Shown here: positions 15,458 through 23,103 of the stretch, one piece after another
Layout: every line of letters starts with the position of its first letter
Position numbering within the stretch: the first letter of the stretch is position 1
NCBI RefSeq assembly: GCF_000423665.1
Contig: NZ_AUIK01000028.1
Location: forward strand, 1 to 64,000
Direction of reading: 5' to 3'
Source: Solirubrobacter soli DSM 22325
Lineage (GTDB): Bacteria > Actinomycetota > Thermoleophilia > Solirubrobacterales > Solirubrobacteraceae
DNA: 64,000 nt
Position numbers and translations under genes: made by a program
Notes under the pieces: model-generated
Databases searched by the model: none
What the model was told of the DNA's origin: nothing
What the model saw: the letters and a program-made list of their open reading frames with translations, nothing else

Positions 15458-15903
15458 AGCGCGTCGAAGATCAGGTTGGCGCCCGGGAGAACGCCGGGGT
15501 TCTCGGCCTGGTGGCTCCAGGTCACGACGCCGTCGGGACCGACGATGACCAGCGCGCGCTCCGGGAAGCCGCCCGGGTGCAGGACGCCGAACGCCTTACA
15601 CGTGGCGCCCTTGGGCTCGAAGTCCGAGAGTTGCTCGATGTCGACGCCGAGCTGCGCCTTGAAGGCGGCCTGGGAGTACGTCGCGTCGCAGGAGACGCCG
15701 TACAGCGTCGCGCCCTTGGCGGCGAAGTCCTCGAGCACCTCGTTGTAGAGCGAGAGCTGGTCCGTGCAGACCGGCGAGAACGCGAAGGGGTAGAAGACGA
15801 GGACCGTCGTGCGCCCGAGCAGCTGCTCGCGCGTGAAGTCCTCGCCGTCCGAAGTCTTGAGCGTGAAGTCGGGCGCGGAGTCGCCCGCTCCGACGATCGG
15901 CAT
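15454..15903 (-). CDS. AhpC/TSA-family peroxiredoxin (AhpE/Bcp-like)
   Basis: 149 residues of a thioredoxin-fold peroxidase. It begins GDSAPDFTLKTSDGEDF, and the peroxidatic Cys lies in VFYPFAFSPVCTDQLSLY (P-x3-T/S-x2-C type). Two further Cys occur (GVSCDATY, GATCKAFG), so a disulfide mechanism is possible. The family reduces H2O2 and organic or lipid hydroperoxides. It begins five bases after the rpsO stop and ends in the DsbA-like gene start, forming a small thiol-redox pair. Confidence 0.93.
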   Translation of the reverse strand: MPIVGAGDSAPDFTLKTSDGEDFTREQLLGRTTVLVFYPFAFSPVCTDQLSLYNEVLEDFAAKGATLYGVSCDATYSQAAFKAQLGVDIEQLSDFEPKGATCKAFGVLHPGGFPERALVIVGPDGVVTWSHQAENPGVLPGANLIFDAL

Positions 15904-15908
15904 GGCGC

Positions 15909-16178
15909 TTAGCGCCGCAGACCTAGTTCGCGGATGAGGCTGCGGTAGCCCTCGAGGTCGTTCTTCTGCAGGTAGTTCAGAAAACGACGGCGGCGACCGA
16001 CGAGCATCAGAAGGCCCCGGCGCGAGTGGTGATCATGCTTGTGCTCGCGAAGGTGCTCGGTGAGGTGGTTGATGCGATGCGTGAGCAGCGCAACCTGGAC
16101 CTCGGTCTTGCCCGTGTCGTTCTCGTCGCGGCCGAATCGCGAGATGATCTCGCGCTTTTCCTCTGCAGTCATGGTCAT
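15909..16178 (-). CDS. rpsO: 30S ribosomal protein S15
   Basis: 89 residues, the usual length. Signatures: MTAEEKREIISRFGR, DTGKTEVQVALLTHRINHL, and the basic loop HDHHSRRGLLMLVGRRRR. It binds 16S rRNA during 30S platform assembly. The ATG at 16178 overlaps the stop of the GGDEF gene; a second in-frame ATG at 16172 is possible. It ends the truB-ribF-GGDEF-rpsO chain. Confidence 0.98.
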   Translation of the reverse strand: MTMTAEEKREIISRFGRDENDTGKTEVQVALLTHRINHLTEHLREHKHDHHSRRGLLMLVGRRRRFLNYLQKNDLEGYRSLIRELGLRR

Positions 16179-17062
16179 GTGCGGCCGTGCAGGGTAGCAG
16201 CCATGACACGGTCACGTCCGGCTGACTTCGCCGCGTACAGCGCCTCGTCGGCGCGGTGGAGCAGGTCCTCGGGCGCTTCGCCGTCCCAGGTGGCCACGCC
16301 GATGCTCACCGTGACCGGTACCGGCGTCGCCGCGCCGGCGAGCTCGGCACGCAGCTTTTCGGCCACGTGCTGCGCCGCTTGGGCGTTCGTGTCGGGCAGC
16401 AGCACGAGGAACTCCTCCCCGCCGAGGCGTCCGAGCTGGTCCTCCGCGCGCAGGTGGGTGCCCATCGCGTGCGCCGCCGCCACCAGCACCGCGTCGCCGG
16501 TCTTGTGGCCGTGGCCGTCGTTGATGCGCTTGAAGTGATCGAGGTCGCAGATCGCGATCGAGAGCGGGTGCCCGTGACGGCGCGCGGCGGAGACCATTCC
16601 GTTGAGGTGGGTCAGGATCGCGCGCCGGTTCGACAGCCCGGTGAGCCCGTCCTCGCGCAGCAGCGCCTCCAGACGGGCGCCCTGGGCGACCAGCTCCTGT
16701 TGGAGCGCCTTGGTACGTGCCGCCGCCTCCACGCGGGTCAGGACCTCGCCGTCGGACACCGGCTCGACCAGATAGTCCTGCACGCCGCTGCGCATCCCCT
16801 CGAGCGCCCGCGCGGGCTCCAGGCCCGGACGCTCGATCATCACGATCGCGATGCCGAACGCGACCGGGTCGCTCTTGATCGCCGGCACCAGGTCGCCGCA
16901 GCACTCGACGTGGATCAGGGCGACGTCCGGCGCGCTGACGCGAACGTGCTCGAGCGCCTCGTCCGGCGTGTCGGCCTCGAGCACTTCGTGGCCGGCGCCA
17001 CGGAGGACGCGCGCGATCCGCCGGCGCTTCGGCGTCAAGGCATGGGCCAGCAGAACGCGCAT
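16175..17062 (-). CDS. Receiver-like/GGDEF diguanylate cyclase
   Basis: 295 residues: an N-terminal CheY-like domain (1-115), a short coiled linker (KALQQELVAQGARLEALL), then a GGDEF domain. The cyclase motif is RLGGEEF, an active-type GGEEF, with the upstream DGLTGLSNRRAI and CDLDHFKRINDGHGHKTGD signatures. It should make c-di-GMP from GTP. The receiver is degenerate: where the phosphate-accepting Asp should be, it reads ALIHVECCG, so phosphorylation control is unlikely. No inhibitory RxxD site is obvious immediately before GGEEF. It overlaps rpsO by 4 bases, an unusual place for a signalling gene. Confidence 0.92.
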   Translation of the reverse strand: MRVLLAHALTPKRRRIARVLRGAGHEVLEADTPDEALEHVRVSAPDVALIHVECCGDLVPAIKSDPVAFGIAIVMIERPGLEPARALEGMRSGVQDYLVEPVSDGEVLTRVEAAARTKALQQELVAQGARLEALLREDGLTGLSNRRAILTHLNGMVSAARRHGHPLSIAICDLDHFKRINDGHGHKTGDAVLVAAAHAMGTHLRAEDQLGRLGGEEFLVLLPDTNAQAAQHVAEKLRAELAGAATPVPVTVSIGVATWDGEAPEDLLHRADEALYAAKSAGRDRVMAATLHGRT

Positions 17063-17116
17063 CTCCGACTCGATACCCGTTGACCGCCGTCCGAACCTCG
17101 GACGATCGTCCAATGG

Positions 17117-17995
17117 TCAGACGATCTGACGAATGTCCTCGACGTCGCGGTGCATCTGCTCGACCAGGGTCTCGACGGACTCGAAGCGCTTCTCGCCGCG
17201 GATGCGGTCGATGAAGTCGAGCCGCAGCTCCTTGCCGTAGAGGTCGCCGTCGAAGTCGAGGATGAACGCTTCGACGAGCAGGCCGCGGCCGGTGACGAAC
17301 GTCGGCCGCACGCCGACGGAGACGGCCGCGGTCCACTCCCCCACGCCCGGGACCGCGGCGCGGCAGGCGTAGATGCCGTGGTCGGGAACCGCAAGCGCCG
17401 GGTTCGGGACGAGGTTCGCCGTCGGGAAGCCGAGCGTGCGGCCGCGCTTGTCGCCGTGGGCGACGATGCCGCGCATCCCGAACGGGGCGCCGAGCAGGCG
17501 GGCGGCGTCGGCGACCGCGCCGGTGGCGATCAGGCCGCGGATGTGGGTCGAGGAGACGATCTCGCCGTCGATCTCGACCAGCTCGACCACCCGCGTCGTG
17601 AACGCGTCCTGGGCCTGCAGCAACGCCGCGTCGCCCTTGGCCTTGTTGCCGAAGCGGAAGTTCTCGCCGACCGAGACCTGGGTCGCGCCGAGCCGCGCGA
17701 CGAGCTCGGCGTCGATGAACTCCTGCGCGGTCTGGGCGGCGCGGGCGCCGTCGAACGGGACGACGATCAGCTCGTCGACGCCCAGCGCGGCGATCAGGTC
17801 GGTCTTCTGCTCGAGCGTGGTGAGGAGCTTCGGCGCGGCCTGCGGGGCGACCACGGTGCGCGGGTGCGGCTCGAAGGTCAGCACGGCGTCCGAGCCGCGG
17901 ATGACCTCGCGGTGGCCGGCGTGCACGCCGTCGAACTCGCCGACGGCCAGCTTGCGCGGCCGCGGGGTCGCATCGGGGAGCCAAACGGTCTTCAT
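17117..17995 (-). CDS. ribF: Bifunctional riboflavin kinase / FAD synthetase
   Basis: Converts riboflavin to FMN and FMN to FAD. 292 residues. The N-terminal nucleotidyltransferase motif is GEFDGVHAGHREVI, with SVGENFRFGNKAKGD and SSTHIRGLI. The C-terminal riboflavin kinase part shows GRTLGFPTANL and GVRPTFV. The start ATG at 17995 abuts the truB stop. The truB-ribF order is widely conserved in bacteria. Confidence 0.97.
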   Translation of the reverse strand: MKTVWLPDATPRPRKLAVGEFDGVHAGHREVIRGSDAVLTFEPHPRTVVAPQAAPKLLTTLEQKTDLIAALGVDELIVVPFDGARAAQTAQEFIDAELVARLGATQVSVGENFRFGNKAKGDAALLQAQDAFTTRVVELVEIDGEIVSSTHIRGLIATGAVADAARLLGAPFGMRGIVAHGDKRGRTLGFPTANLVPNPALAVPDHGIYACRAAVPGVGEWTAAVSVGVRPTFVTGRGLLVEAFILDFDGDLYGKELRLDFIDRIRGEKRFESVETLVEQMHRDVEDIRQIV

Positions 17996-18787
17996 CTAGC
18001 CGCGGAAGCCTACGACGGGCTTGAGCGTGGCGCCGCCGCGGGGCTCGGCGAGGGCGATCAGGCCGTCCGCGTCGCGCAGCCGGACATAGCCCGTGGCGCG
18101 GCCCGGGACGGTCACGCCGTGCGCCGCTTTGCGGGCGGATTCCGGGTCCAGGTCGACCGCCGGGAGGAAGTCGAGCGCGTCGTCGAGGCCGATGAGCCGC
18201 TCCTCATCGGCGTCGGCGACGTCGAAGCCGCCGATGTGGGTGCGGCGCAGCTCGACGCAGTACGCGTCGTGCAGGTCGGCGATCAGCGAGCGCACGTACG
18301 TGCCGCTCGAGCAGACGATCTCGAACCCCGCGCGGCCGTGCTCGCGCCACAGCAGCTCGAACTTCGTCACCTCGACCTCACGTTCGGGCACCTCGACATC
18401 CTGCCCGGCCCGGGCGAGGGCGTAGGCGCGCTTTCCCCCGATCTTCACCGCGCTGTAGGCGGGCGGGCGCTGCGTGATCCGCCCCGTCGGCAGGACGAGC
18501 TCCTCAGGCGGCATGACCCCGGGCGCGATCTCGCCCTCGGTGTCGCCCGTGGTCGACGTGAACCCCAGCCGCGCGACGGTCTCGTAGCGCTTGGGCAGCT
18601 CCATCATGAACCGCTGGATGCGGGTCCCCCGCCCCACGCCGATGATCAGCAGGCCCGTCGCGAACGGGTCGAGCGTCCCGGCGTGCCCGACCTTGACGCC
18701 CTTGCCGAGCCGCCGCCGGATCTGCGCGACGACGTCATGCGACGTCACGCCGGCCGGCTTGTCGACGAGCAGGATGCCGTCGGTCAT
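17996..18787 (-). CDS. truB: tRNA pseudouridine(55) synthase
   Basis: Makes pseudouridine-55 in the T loop of tRNAs. 263 residues. N-terminal GILLVDKPAGVTSHDVV, the catalytic Asp in HAGTLDPFATGLLII, then KRYETVARLGFTSTTGDTEG and CSSGTYVRSLIADL. The short C-terminal PUA-like part is shrunken compared with E. coli (314 residues), as in many actinobacteria. It lies 42 bases downstream of nrnA. Confidence 0.97.
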   Translation of the reverse strand: MTDGILLVDKPAGVTSHDVVAQIRRRLGKGVKVGHAGTLDPFATGLLIIGVGRGTRIQRFMMELPKRYETVARLGFTSTTGDTEGEIAPGVMPPEELVLPTGRITQRPPAYSAVKIGGKRAYALARAGQDVEVPEREVEVTKFELLWREHGRAGFEIVCSSGTYVRSLIADLHDAYCVELRRTHIGGFDVADADEERLIGLDDALDFLPAVDLDPESARKAAHGVTVPGRATGYVRLRDADGLIALAEPRGGATLKPVVGFRG

Positions 18788-18829
18788 GCCGCTGCGCGGG
18801 AGTGCGAGCCGCCAGGCGAGTGTCGCAGA

Positions 18830-19828
18830 TCAGACAAGTTGCTCGGCTACCTGCTCGCGCAGGAACTTCACCAGCTCGTCGAACTCCAGCTCGGTGGAGA
18901 GCCCCGCGGCGCGACGGTGGCCGCCGCCGCCCAGCGCTCGCGCGATCACCGACACGTCGATGCGGTCATCGGTCGCTCGCAGCGAGACCTTGCGTACGGG
19001 CTCGCCGCTGAGCGGTTCCCGCACCAGCGCAGCGACCGCCGTGCCCTCGACCGAGCGCAGGTGGTCGACGACGCCCTCGGAGTAGCTCTCGTCGGCGCCC
19101 GCCGAGCGGTAGTCCTCGCGCGTCAGGAGCGTCACGGTGATCAGGCCGCCGTCGAAGCGCTCGACGTTGGAGAGGCCGCGCGCCAGCAGCTCGAGCTTGC
19201 CCTGCGGGATGCCCTCGTAGAGGTGCCGGTAGACGGCGTGCGCGTCGATCCCCGCAGCGAGCAGTTCCGCGGCCATCACGTGCGCCCGCGGGCCGGTGTT
19301 CTCGTACATGAAGCGGCCGGTGTCGGTGACCAGGCCGACGTACAGCGCGTCGCCGATCGGCTCGGTGATCTCCACGCCGAGGTCGTGCATCAGGTCCCAC
19401 ACCATCTCGGCCGTGCACGAGGCGTGCGAGTCGACGTGATTGATCGTCCCGAAGCGCGTGTTGTCGTGGTGGTGGTCGATGTTGAGGAGCAGCCGGCCCG
19501 GCTCGTCCTTGAGCGCCTCGGCCGACGTGCGGTCGATGTTGCCGCAGTCGAGGAAGATCAGCGTGCGCTGGTCGAGGTCGGCGGGCGGCTCGGTCGTCAG
19601 ACCTTCGAGCTGGATGAACCGGTACTCGTAGGGCAGCGGGAACTCGTGCGCCGGCATGTAGGTCACGGAGTCCTTGCCGAGCGCCATCAGCACCAGCTGC
19701 ATCGCGGCCAGCGAGCCGACGGCGTCGCCGTCCGGGCGCTCGTGCGTGGTCAGGCAGAACCGCTCGTGCTCGCGGATGACCCGCAGGGCCTCTACTCGGG
19801 AGGAAGATGCGCCGTTGGCGCCGCTCAT
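18830..19828 (-). CDS. DHH-family phosphoesterase (NrnA-like oligoribonuclease/pAp phosphatase)
   Basis: 332 residues of the RecJ-like DHH/DHHA1 family. Metal ligands: THERPDGDAVGS (H-x3-DxD), FLDCGNIDR and the namesake NIDHHHDN. The C-terminal DHHA1 signature is GGGGHRRAAG. NrnA enzymes degrade nano-RNAs and 3'-phosphoadenosine 5'-phosphate. Its place between rbfA and truB matches many Gram-positive genomes. The ATG at 19828 overlaps the rbfA stop by ATGA. Confidence 0.95.
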   Translation of the reverse strand: MSGANGASSSRVEALRVIREHERFCLTTHERPDGDAVGSLAAMQLVLMALGKDSVTYMPAHEFPLPYEYRFIQLEGLTTEPPADLDQRTLIFLDCGNIDRTSAEALKDEPGRLLLNIDHHHDNTRFGTINHVDSHASCTAEMVWDLMHDLGVEITEPIGDALYVGLVTDTGRFMYENTGPRAHVMAAELLAAGIDAHAVYRHLYEGIPQGKLELLARGLSNVERFDGGLITVTLLTREDYRSAGADESYSEGVVDHLRSVEGTAVAALVREPLSGEPVRKVSLRATDDRIDVSVIARALGGGGHRRAAGLSTELEFDELVKFLREQVAEQLV

Positions 19829-20172
19829 TCCGACGGCTCTTCTTGTTCCAGCAGTTCCGTGATGCGCATGCCGCGCTCCGGAGTCTCGTCATAGACGAAC
19901 TGCAACTGCGGCGTGTGCTTCATGCGCAACTCGCTCCCCACCCGGCGTTGGAGGAAGCCGTGGGCGTTGTCGAGCGCCTGGAGCGAACGGCGTCGCTCCC
20001 CGGGGTTGCCGAACACCGACACGTAAACACGCGCATGGCGGAGATCCGGCGATGTCTCGACAGCGGTCACGGTGACGAATCCGACCCTTGGGTCCTTCAA
20101 CTCTGTGGTGATCGCGCCTGACAAGACCTCCCTCATGGCCTCGTTCACCCGGCGCATCCGATCCGAGGTCAT
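19825..20172 (-). CDS. rbfA: 30S ribosome-binding factor A
   Basis: 115 residues with a single KH-like fold: DRMRRVNEAMREVLSGAI, DPRVGFVTVTAVETSPDLRH, ARVYVSVFG. It assists late 30S maturation and processing of 16S rRNA 5' ends. It overlaps DUF503 upstream and nrnA downstream by 4 bases each. The acidic tail (ELLEQEEPSE) is normal for the family. Confidence 0.96.
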   Translation of the reverse strand: MTSDRMRRVNEAMREVLSGAITTELKDPRVGFVTVTAVETSPDLRHARVYVSVFGNPGERRRSLQALDNAHGFLQRRVGSELRMKHTPQLQFVYDETPERGMRITELLEQEEPSE

Positions 20173-20486
20173 CCTAGTGACTCCAGATCAGTCCAGGATG
20201 CAAGCCGGTATTCAATCCTCACTCCTTGAGGAAAACGATTGTCGAGTGCGCGTTGGATGGTGTCCACGGTGTCGTGAGCGATTGACGCCGAGCGGGCCGC
20301 GATGGCGACCGCGAGGGTCGAGCGCTGCCATGAGTCCTGGTGGCCGACCTCGGCCACGGACGCGTGAAGGCGCTCCCTGAGGAACGCCTTCACTCGATTC
20401 AATTCGGCTCGCTTGCCCTTCAACGAGCCGGCCTCCGGGAAGAACAGATGAACGCGCATGAGCGCGACGAACGCGGGTTCGTCCAC
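20169..20486 (-). CDS. DUF503 (YlxP-like) protein
   Basis: 105 residues matching DUF503: ALMRVHLFFPEAGSLKGKR, LRERLHASVAEVGHQDSWQ, and LAVAIAARSASIAHD. The family is small, ferredoxin-like and always linked to infB/rbfA; a role in ribosome biogenesis is suspected. The GTG start at 20486 shares its G with the infB stop (TAGTG). An internal ATG nine codons in would also fit. Confidence 0.92.
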   Translation of the reverse strand: MDEPAFVALMRVHLFFPEAGSLKGKRAELNRVKAFLRERLHASVAEVGHQDSWQRSTLAVAIAARSASIAHDTVDTIQRALDNRFPQGVRIEYRLASWTDLESLG

Positions 20487-22843
20487 TAGCTCAGCGTACG
20501 TTCAACCTGCCTCGTCTCGTAGACCTCCATCGTGTCGCCCTGCTCCACGTTGGCGTAGTTGGCGAGCACGACGCCGCACTCGAAGCCCGCGACCACTTCG
20601 CGGACGTCGTCGTTGAAGCGTCGCAGCGAGCCGATCTCGCCGTCGTGGACGACGGCGCCGTCGCGGATCAGGCGGACCTTGGCGCCGCGCGTGACCTTGC
20701 CGTCGGTGACCATGCAGCCGGCGATCGTGCCGACCTTCGAGGCGCGGAAGATCTCGCGCACCTCGATGTTGCCGACGACGTCCTCGACGGTCTCCGGCGC
20801 CAGCAGGCCCTGCATGGCGTCGCGCAGCTCGTCGATCGCGCGGTAGATGACGGAGTAGGAGCGGATCTCCACGCCTTCGCGATCCGCGAGCGCGCGGGCG
20901 TCGCCCACCGGGCGCACGTTGAAGCCCATGACGATCGCGTCCGAGGCCGCCGCCAGGTTGATGTCGGACTCGGTGATGCCGCCCACGCCGGCCAGCACGA
21001 TCGAGACCAGGATCTCCTCCTGCGGCAGCTTGGCGATCTCGTCCTCGAACGCCTCCAGCGAGCCGGACACGTCCGCCTTGAGCACGAGGGCGAGTTCCTT
21101 GGTGTCCCCACCTTGGTTGAACAGGTCCTTGAGCTGGAACTTCAGGCCGCCGCGGCGGGCCTGCTGCTCGAGCTTGAGCCGCGTCGCGCGCTCGCCGGCC
21201 AGGGAACGGGCCTTGCGGTCGTTCTCGACCACGCGGGCGAACTCGCCCGCCTCGGGCACGGAGTCGAATCCGAGCACCTCGACCGGCTCGGACGGCCCGG
21301 CCGTCTTGACCCGCTTGCCCGTGTAGTCGGACATCGCCCGCACACGGCCCCAGTGGGCGCCCGCGACCAGCGCGTCGCCGATCTTCAGCGTGCCGCGCTG
21401 CACGAGCACGGTGACCACCGCACCGCGGCCCGGATCGAGCTTGGACTCGATCACCGTGCCCGACGCCTCGGCGTCCGGGTTGGCGGTCAGCTCCTCGATC
21501 TCGGCCGTCAGCTGAAGGCCCTCGAGCAGATCGTCGAGCCCCTGCTTGGTCTTTGCCGAGACGTCGACGAACATCGTGTCGCCGCCCCACTCCTCGGGCT
21601 GGAGCCCGAGCTGGGTCATCTCGGTGCGCACGCGATCGGGCTGCGCGCCCTCCTTGTCGACCTTGTTGACGGCGACGACGATCGGCACGTCGGCGGCCTT
21701 CGCGTGATCGACCGCCTCACGGGTCTGCGGACGCACGCCGTCGTCAGCGGCGACGACGATGACCGCGATGTCCGTCGCCTGCGCGCCACGGGCACGCATG
21801 GCGGTGAACGCCTCGTGGCCCGGGGTGTCCAGGAAGGTGATGATCCGCCCGTCGTCCTGGTGGACCTGATAGGCGCCGATGTGCTGCGTGATGCCGCCCG
21901 CCTCGCCCGCGGCGACGTCGGTCTGCCGGATCGCGTCCAGCAGCGACGTCTTGCCGTGGTCGACGTGACCCATGATCGTGATCACCGGCGAACGCGGCTC
22001 GAGGTCTTCCTCGGCGTCGACGATCGCGGGCTGTGCCTCGGCGTCCTCGGCCGCGGAGACGATCTCGATCTCCTTGTCGAACTCGGAGGCCAGGAGCGTG
22101 ATCGCGTCGTCGGTCAGCGTCTGCGTGAGCGTCGCCATCTCGCCGAGGCCCATCAGCTTCTTGATGATCTCCGGCACGGCGACGCCGAGGTACTCGGCGA
22201 CGTCCTTGACCGTCGAGCCCGAGCGGATCCGGATGACGTCCAGCTTCAGGGACGCGACGTCCTGCGCGACGGGCTCCTCGTAGGTGCCACGCCGGCGCCG
22301 GCCGCCACGCCGCCTCGGCGGACGGTTCGGACCGCCGCCGGGACCGCCACCAGGGCCGCCGCCGGTGCCGCCGCCCGGACCGCCACCGGGACCCTGCCGG
22401 CGCGAGGCCTGCGAGTCGATGACGACACGGCGGACGCCGCCGGCCGAGCCCGGAGCGCGCTCACCCTGCAGCGAGGAGCGCGTGGGACGCCGGCTGCCCG
22501 GACCGCCGCCGGCGCCGTTGCCCGCCTCGGGCTTGGGCTTCGGCTTGGCCTTGGGCTTCGGGGGAGTCTTGGGTGCGAGGTTCTCCGCGCGCGGGGCGCG
22601 TGCGGTCCCATGGCCGAACCCGGCGCGCTGCTGAAGGACCGGCGCAGCCGGTTTCTTCGCGGCGCCGTTGCTCGCGATTGCCTTGGGCTTGGGCTTACCG
22701 GTCAACGCGGCGTCGGCGAGCTTCTCGTCCACGGCGGTTGCGGCGGCCTTGACCTGGAGGCCCGCGGCGTTCAGCCGCTTGATGACCTCAGAGGTCGGCA
22801 TGTCGTACTGCTTGGCTAGCTCGTGGACGCGCTTCTTGGCCAT
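20486..22843 (-). CDS. infB: Translation initiation factor IF-2
   Basis: GTPase that places initiator tRNA on the 30S subunit; 785 residues. The N-terminal IF2N module is RVHELAKQYDMPTSEVIKRL. A low-complexity Pro/Lys and Gly-rich linker (roughly 60-190, with GGGPGGG-type repeats and RRRGGRRRRG) comes next, then the second IF2N and the G domain. G motifs: GHVDHGKT, DTPGHEAF, NKVD and SAKTKQG. Domains II-IV follow. The start overlaps the YlxR gene by 28 bases. Confidence 0.98.
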   Translation of the reverse strand: MAKKRVHELAKQYDMPTSEVIKRLNAAGLQVKAAATAVDEKLADAALTGKPKPKAIASNGAAKKPAAPVLQQRAGFGHGTARAPRAENLAPKTPPKPKAKPKPKPEAGNGAGGGPGSRRPTRSSLQGERAPGSAGGVRRVVIDSQASRRQGPGGGPGGGTGGGPGGGPGGGPNRPPRRRGGRRRRGTYEEPVAQDVASLKLDVIRIRSGSTVKDVAEYLGVAVPEIIKKLMGLGEMATLTQTLTDDAITLLASEFDKEIEIVSAAEDAEAQPAIVDAEEDLEPRSPVITIMGHVDHGKTSLLDAIRQTDVAAGEAGGITQHIGAYQVHQDDGRIITFLDTPGHEAFTAMRARGAQATDIAVIVVAADDGVRPQTREAVDHAKAADVPIVVAVNKVDKEGAQPDRVRTEMTQLGLQPEEWGGDTMFVDVSAKTKQGLDDLLEGLQLTAEIEELTANPDAEASGTVIESKLDPGRGAVVTVLVQRGTLKIGDALVAGAHWGRVRAMSDYTGKRVKTAGPSEPVEVLGFDSVPEAGEFARVVENDRKARSLAGERATRLKLEQQARRGGLKFQLKDLFNQGGDTKELALVLKADVSGSLEAFEDEIAKLPQEEILVSIVLAGVGGITESDINLAAASDAIVMGFNVRPVGDARALADREGVEIRSYSVIYRAIDELRDAMQGLLAPETVEDVVGNIEVREIFRASKVGTIAGCMVTDGKVTRGAKVRLIRDGAVVHDGEIGSLRRFNDDVREVVAGFECGVVLANYANVEQGDTMEVYETRQVERTLS

Positions 22844-23103
22844 GTTTTTGTTAAGTCTACGGTTTCCTGTGAGAGGGTTACGGGGGCTCTGAAGGCACGG
22901 TTGAAGGCGCGACGAGCCGCCGCAGCTTCAAAGCACTCAGAGGCCGGATGAAGCCAGGCGCCTCGGCCGGGCAGGCAGGCACGCGGATCCGGCACCGCGC
23001 AACCCTTCACGTTAGCGAAGCGGACGAGAAGCGCCCTCGGCGCCACCCGTCCGCAGCCAATGCAACGCCGCTGGGGCTGACCCGCCCTAGGCGCCGACGC
23101 GAT
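22816..23103 (-). CDS. ylxR: YlxR family (DUF448) RNA-binding protein
   Basis: Small nucleic-acid-binding protein always between nusA and infB. The signature is RRCIGCGRVAPRALLVRF, then VPDPRACLPGRGAWLHP and RRAFNRAFR. The first canonical in-frame start (GTG at 23046) comes after the CxGC motif and would delete it. No ATG, GTG or TTG occurs in that frame for over 200 bases upstream, although the frame is open. ATC at 23103, five bases after AAGGA, is the best-placed candidate and gives about 95 residues. It then overlaps the nusA end by 17 bases. The coding frame is certain, the start is not. Confidence 0.8.
   Translation of the reverse strand: MASAPRAGQPQRRCIGCGRVAPRALLVRFANVKGCAVPDPRACLPGRGAWLHPASECFEAAAARRAFNRAFRAPVTLSQETVDLTKTWPRSASTS

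Noticed and set aside
16212..17984. 590-residue minus-strand frame across ribF and the cyclase
   Set aside because: Out-of-frame shadow covering two recognised genes.
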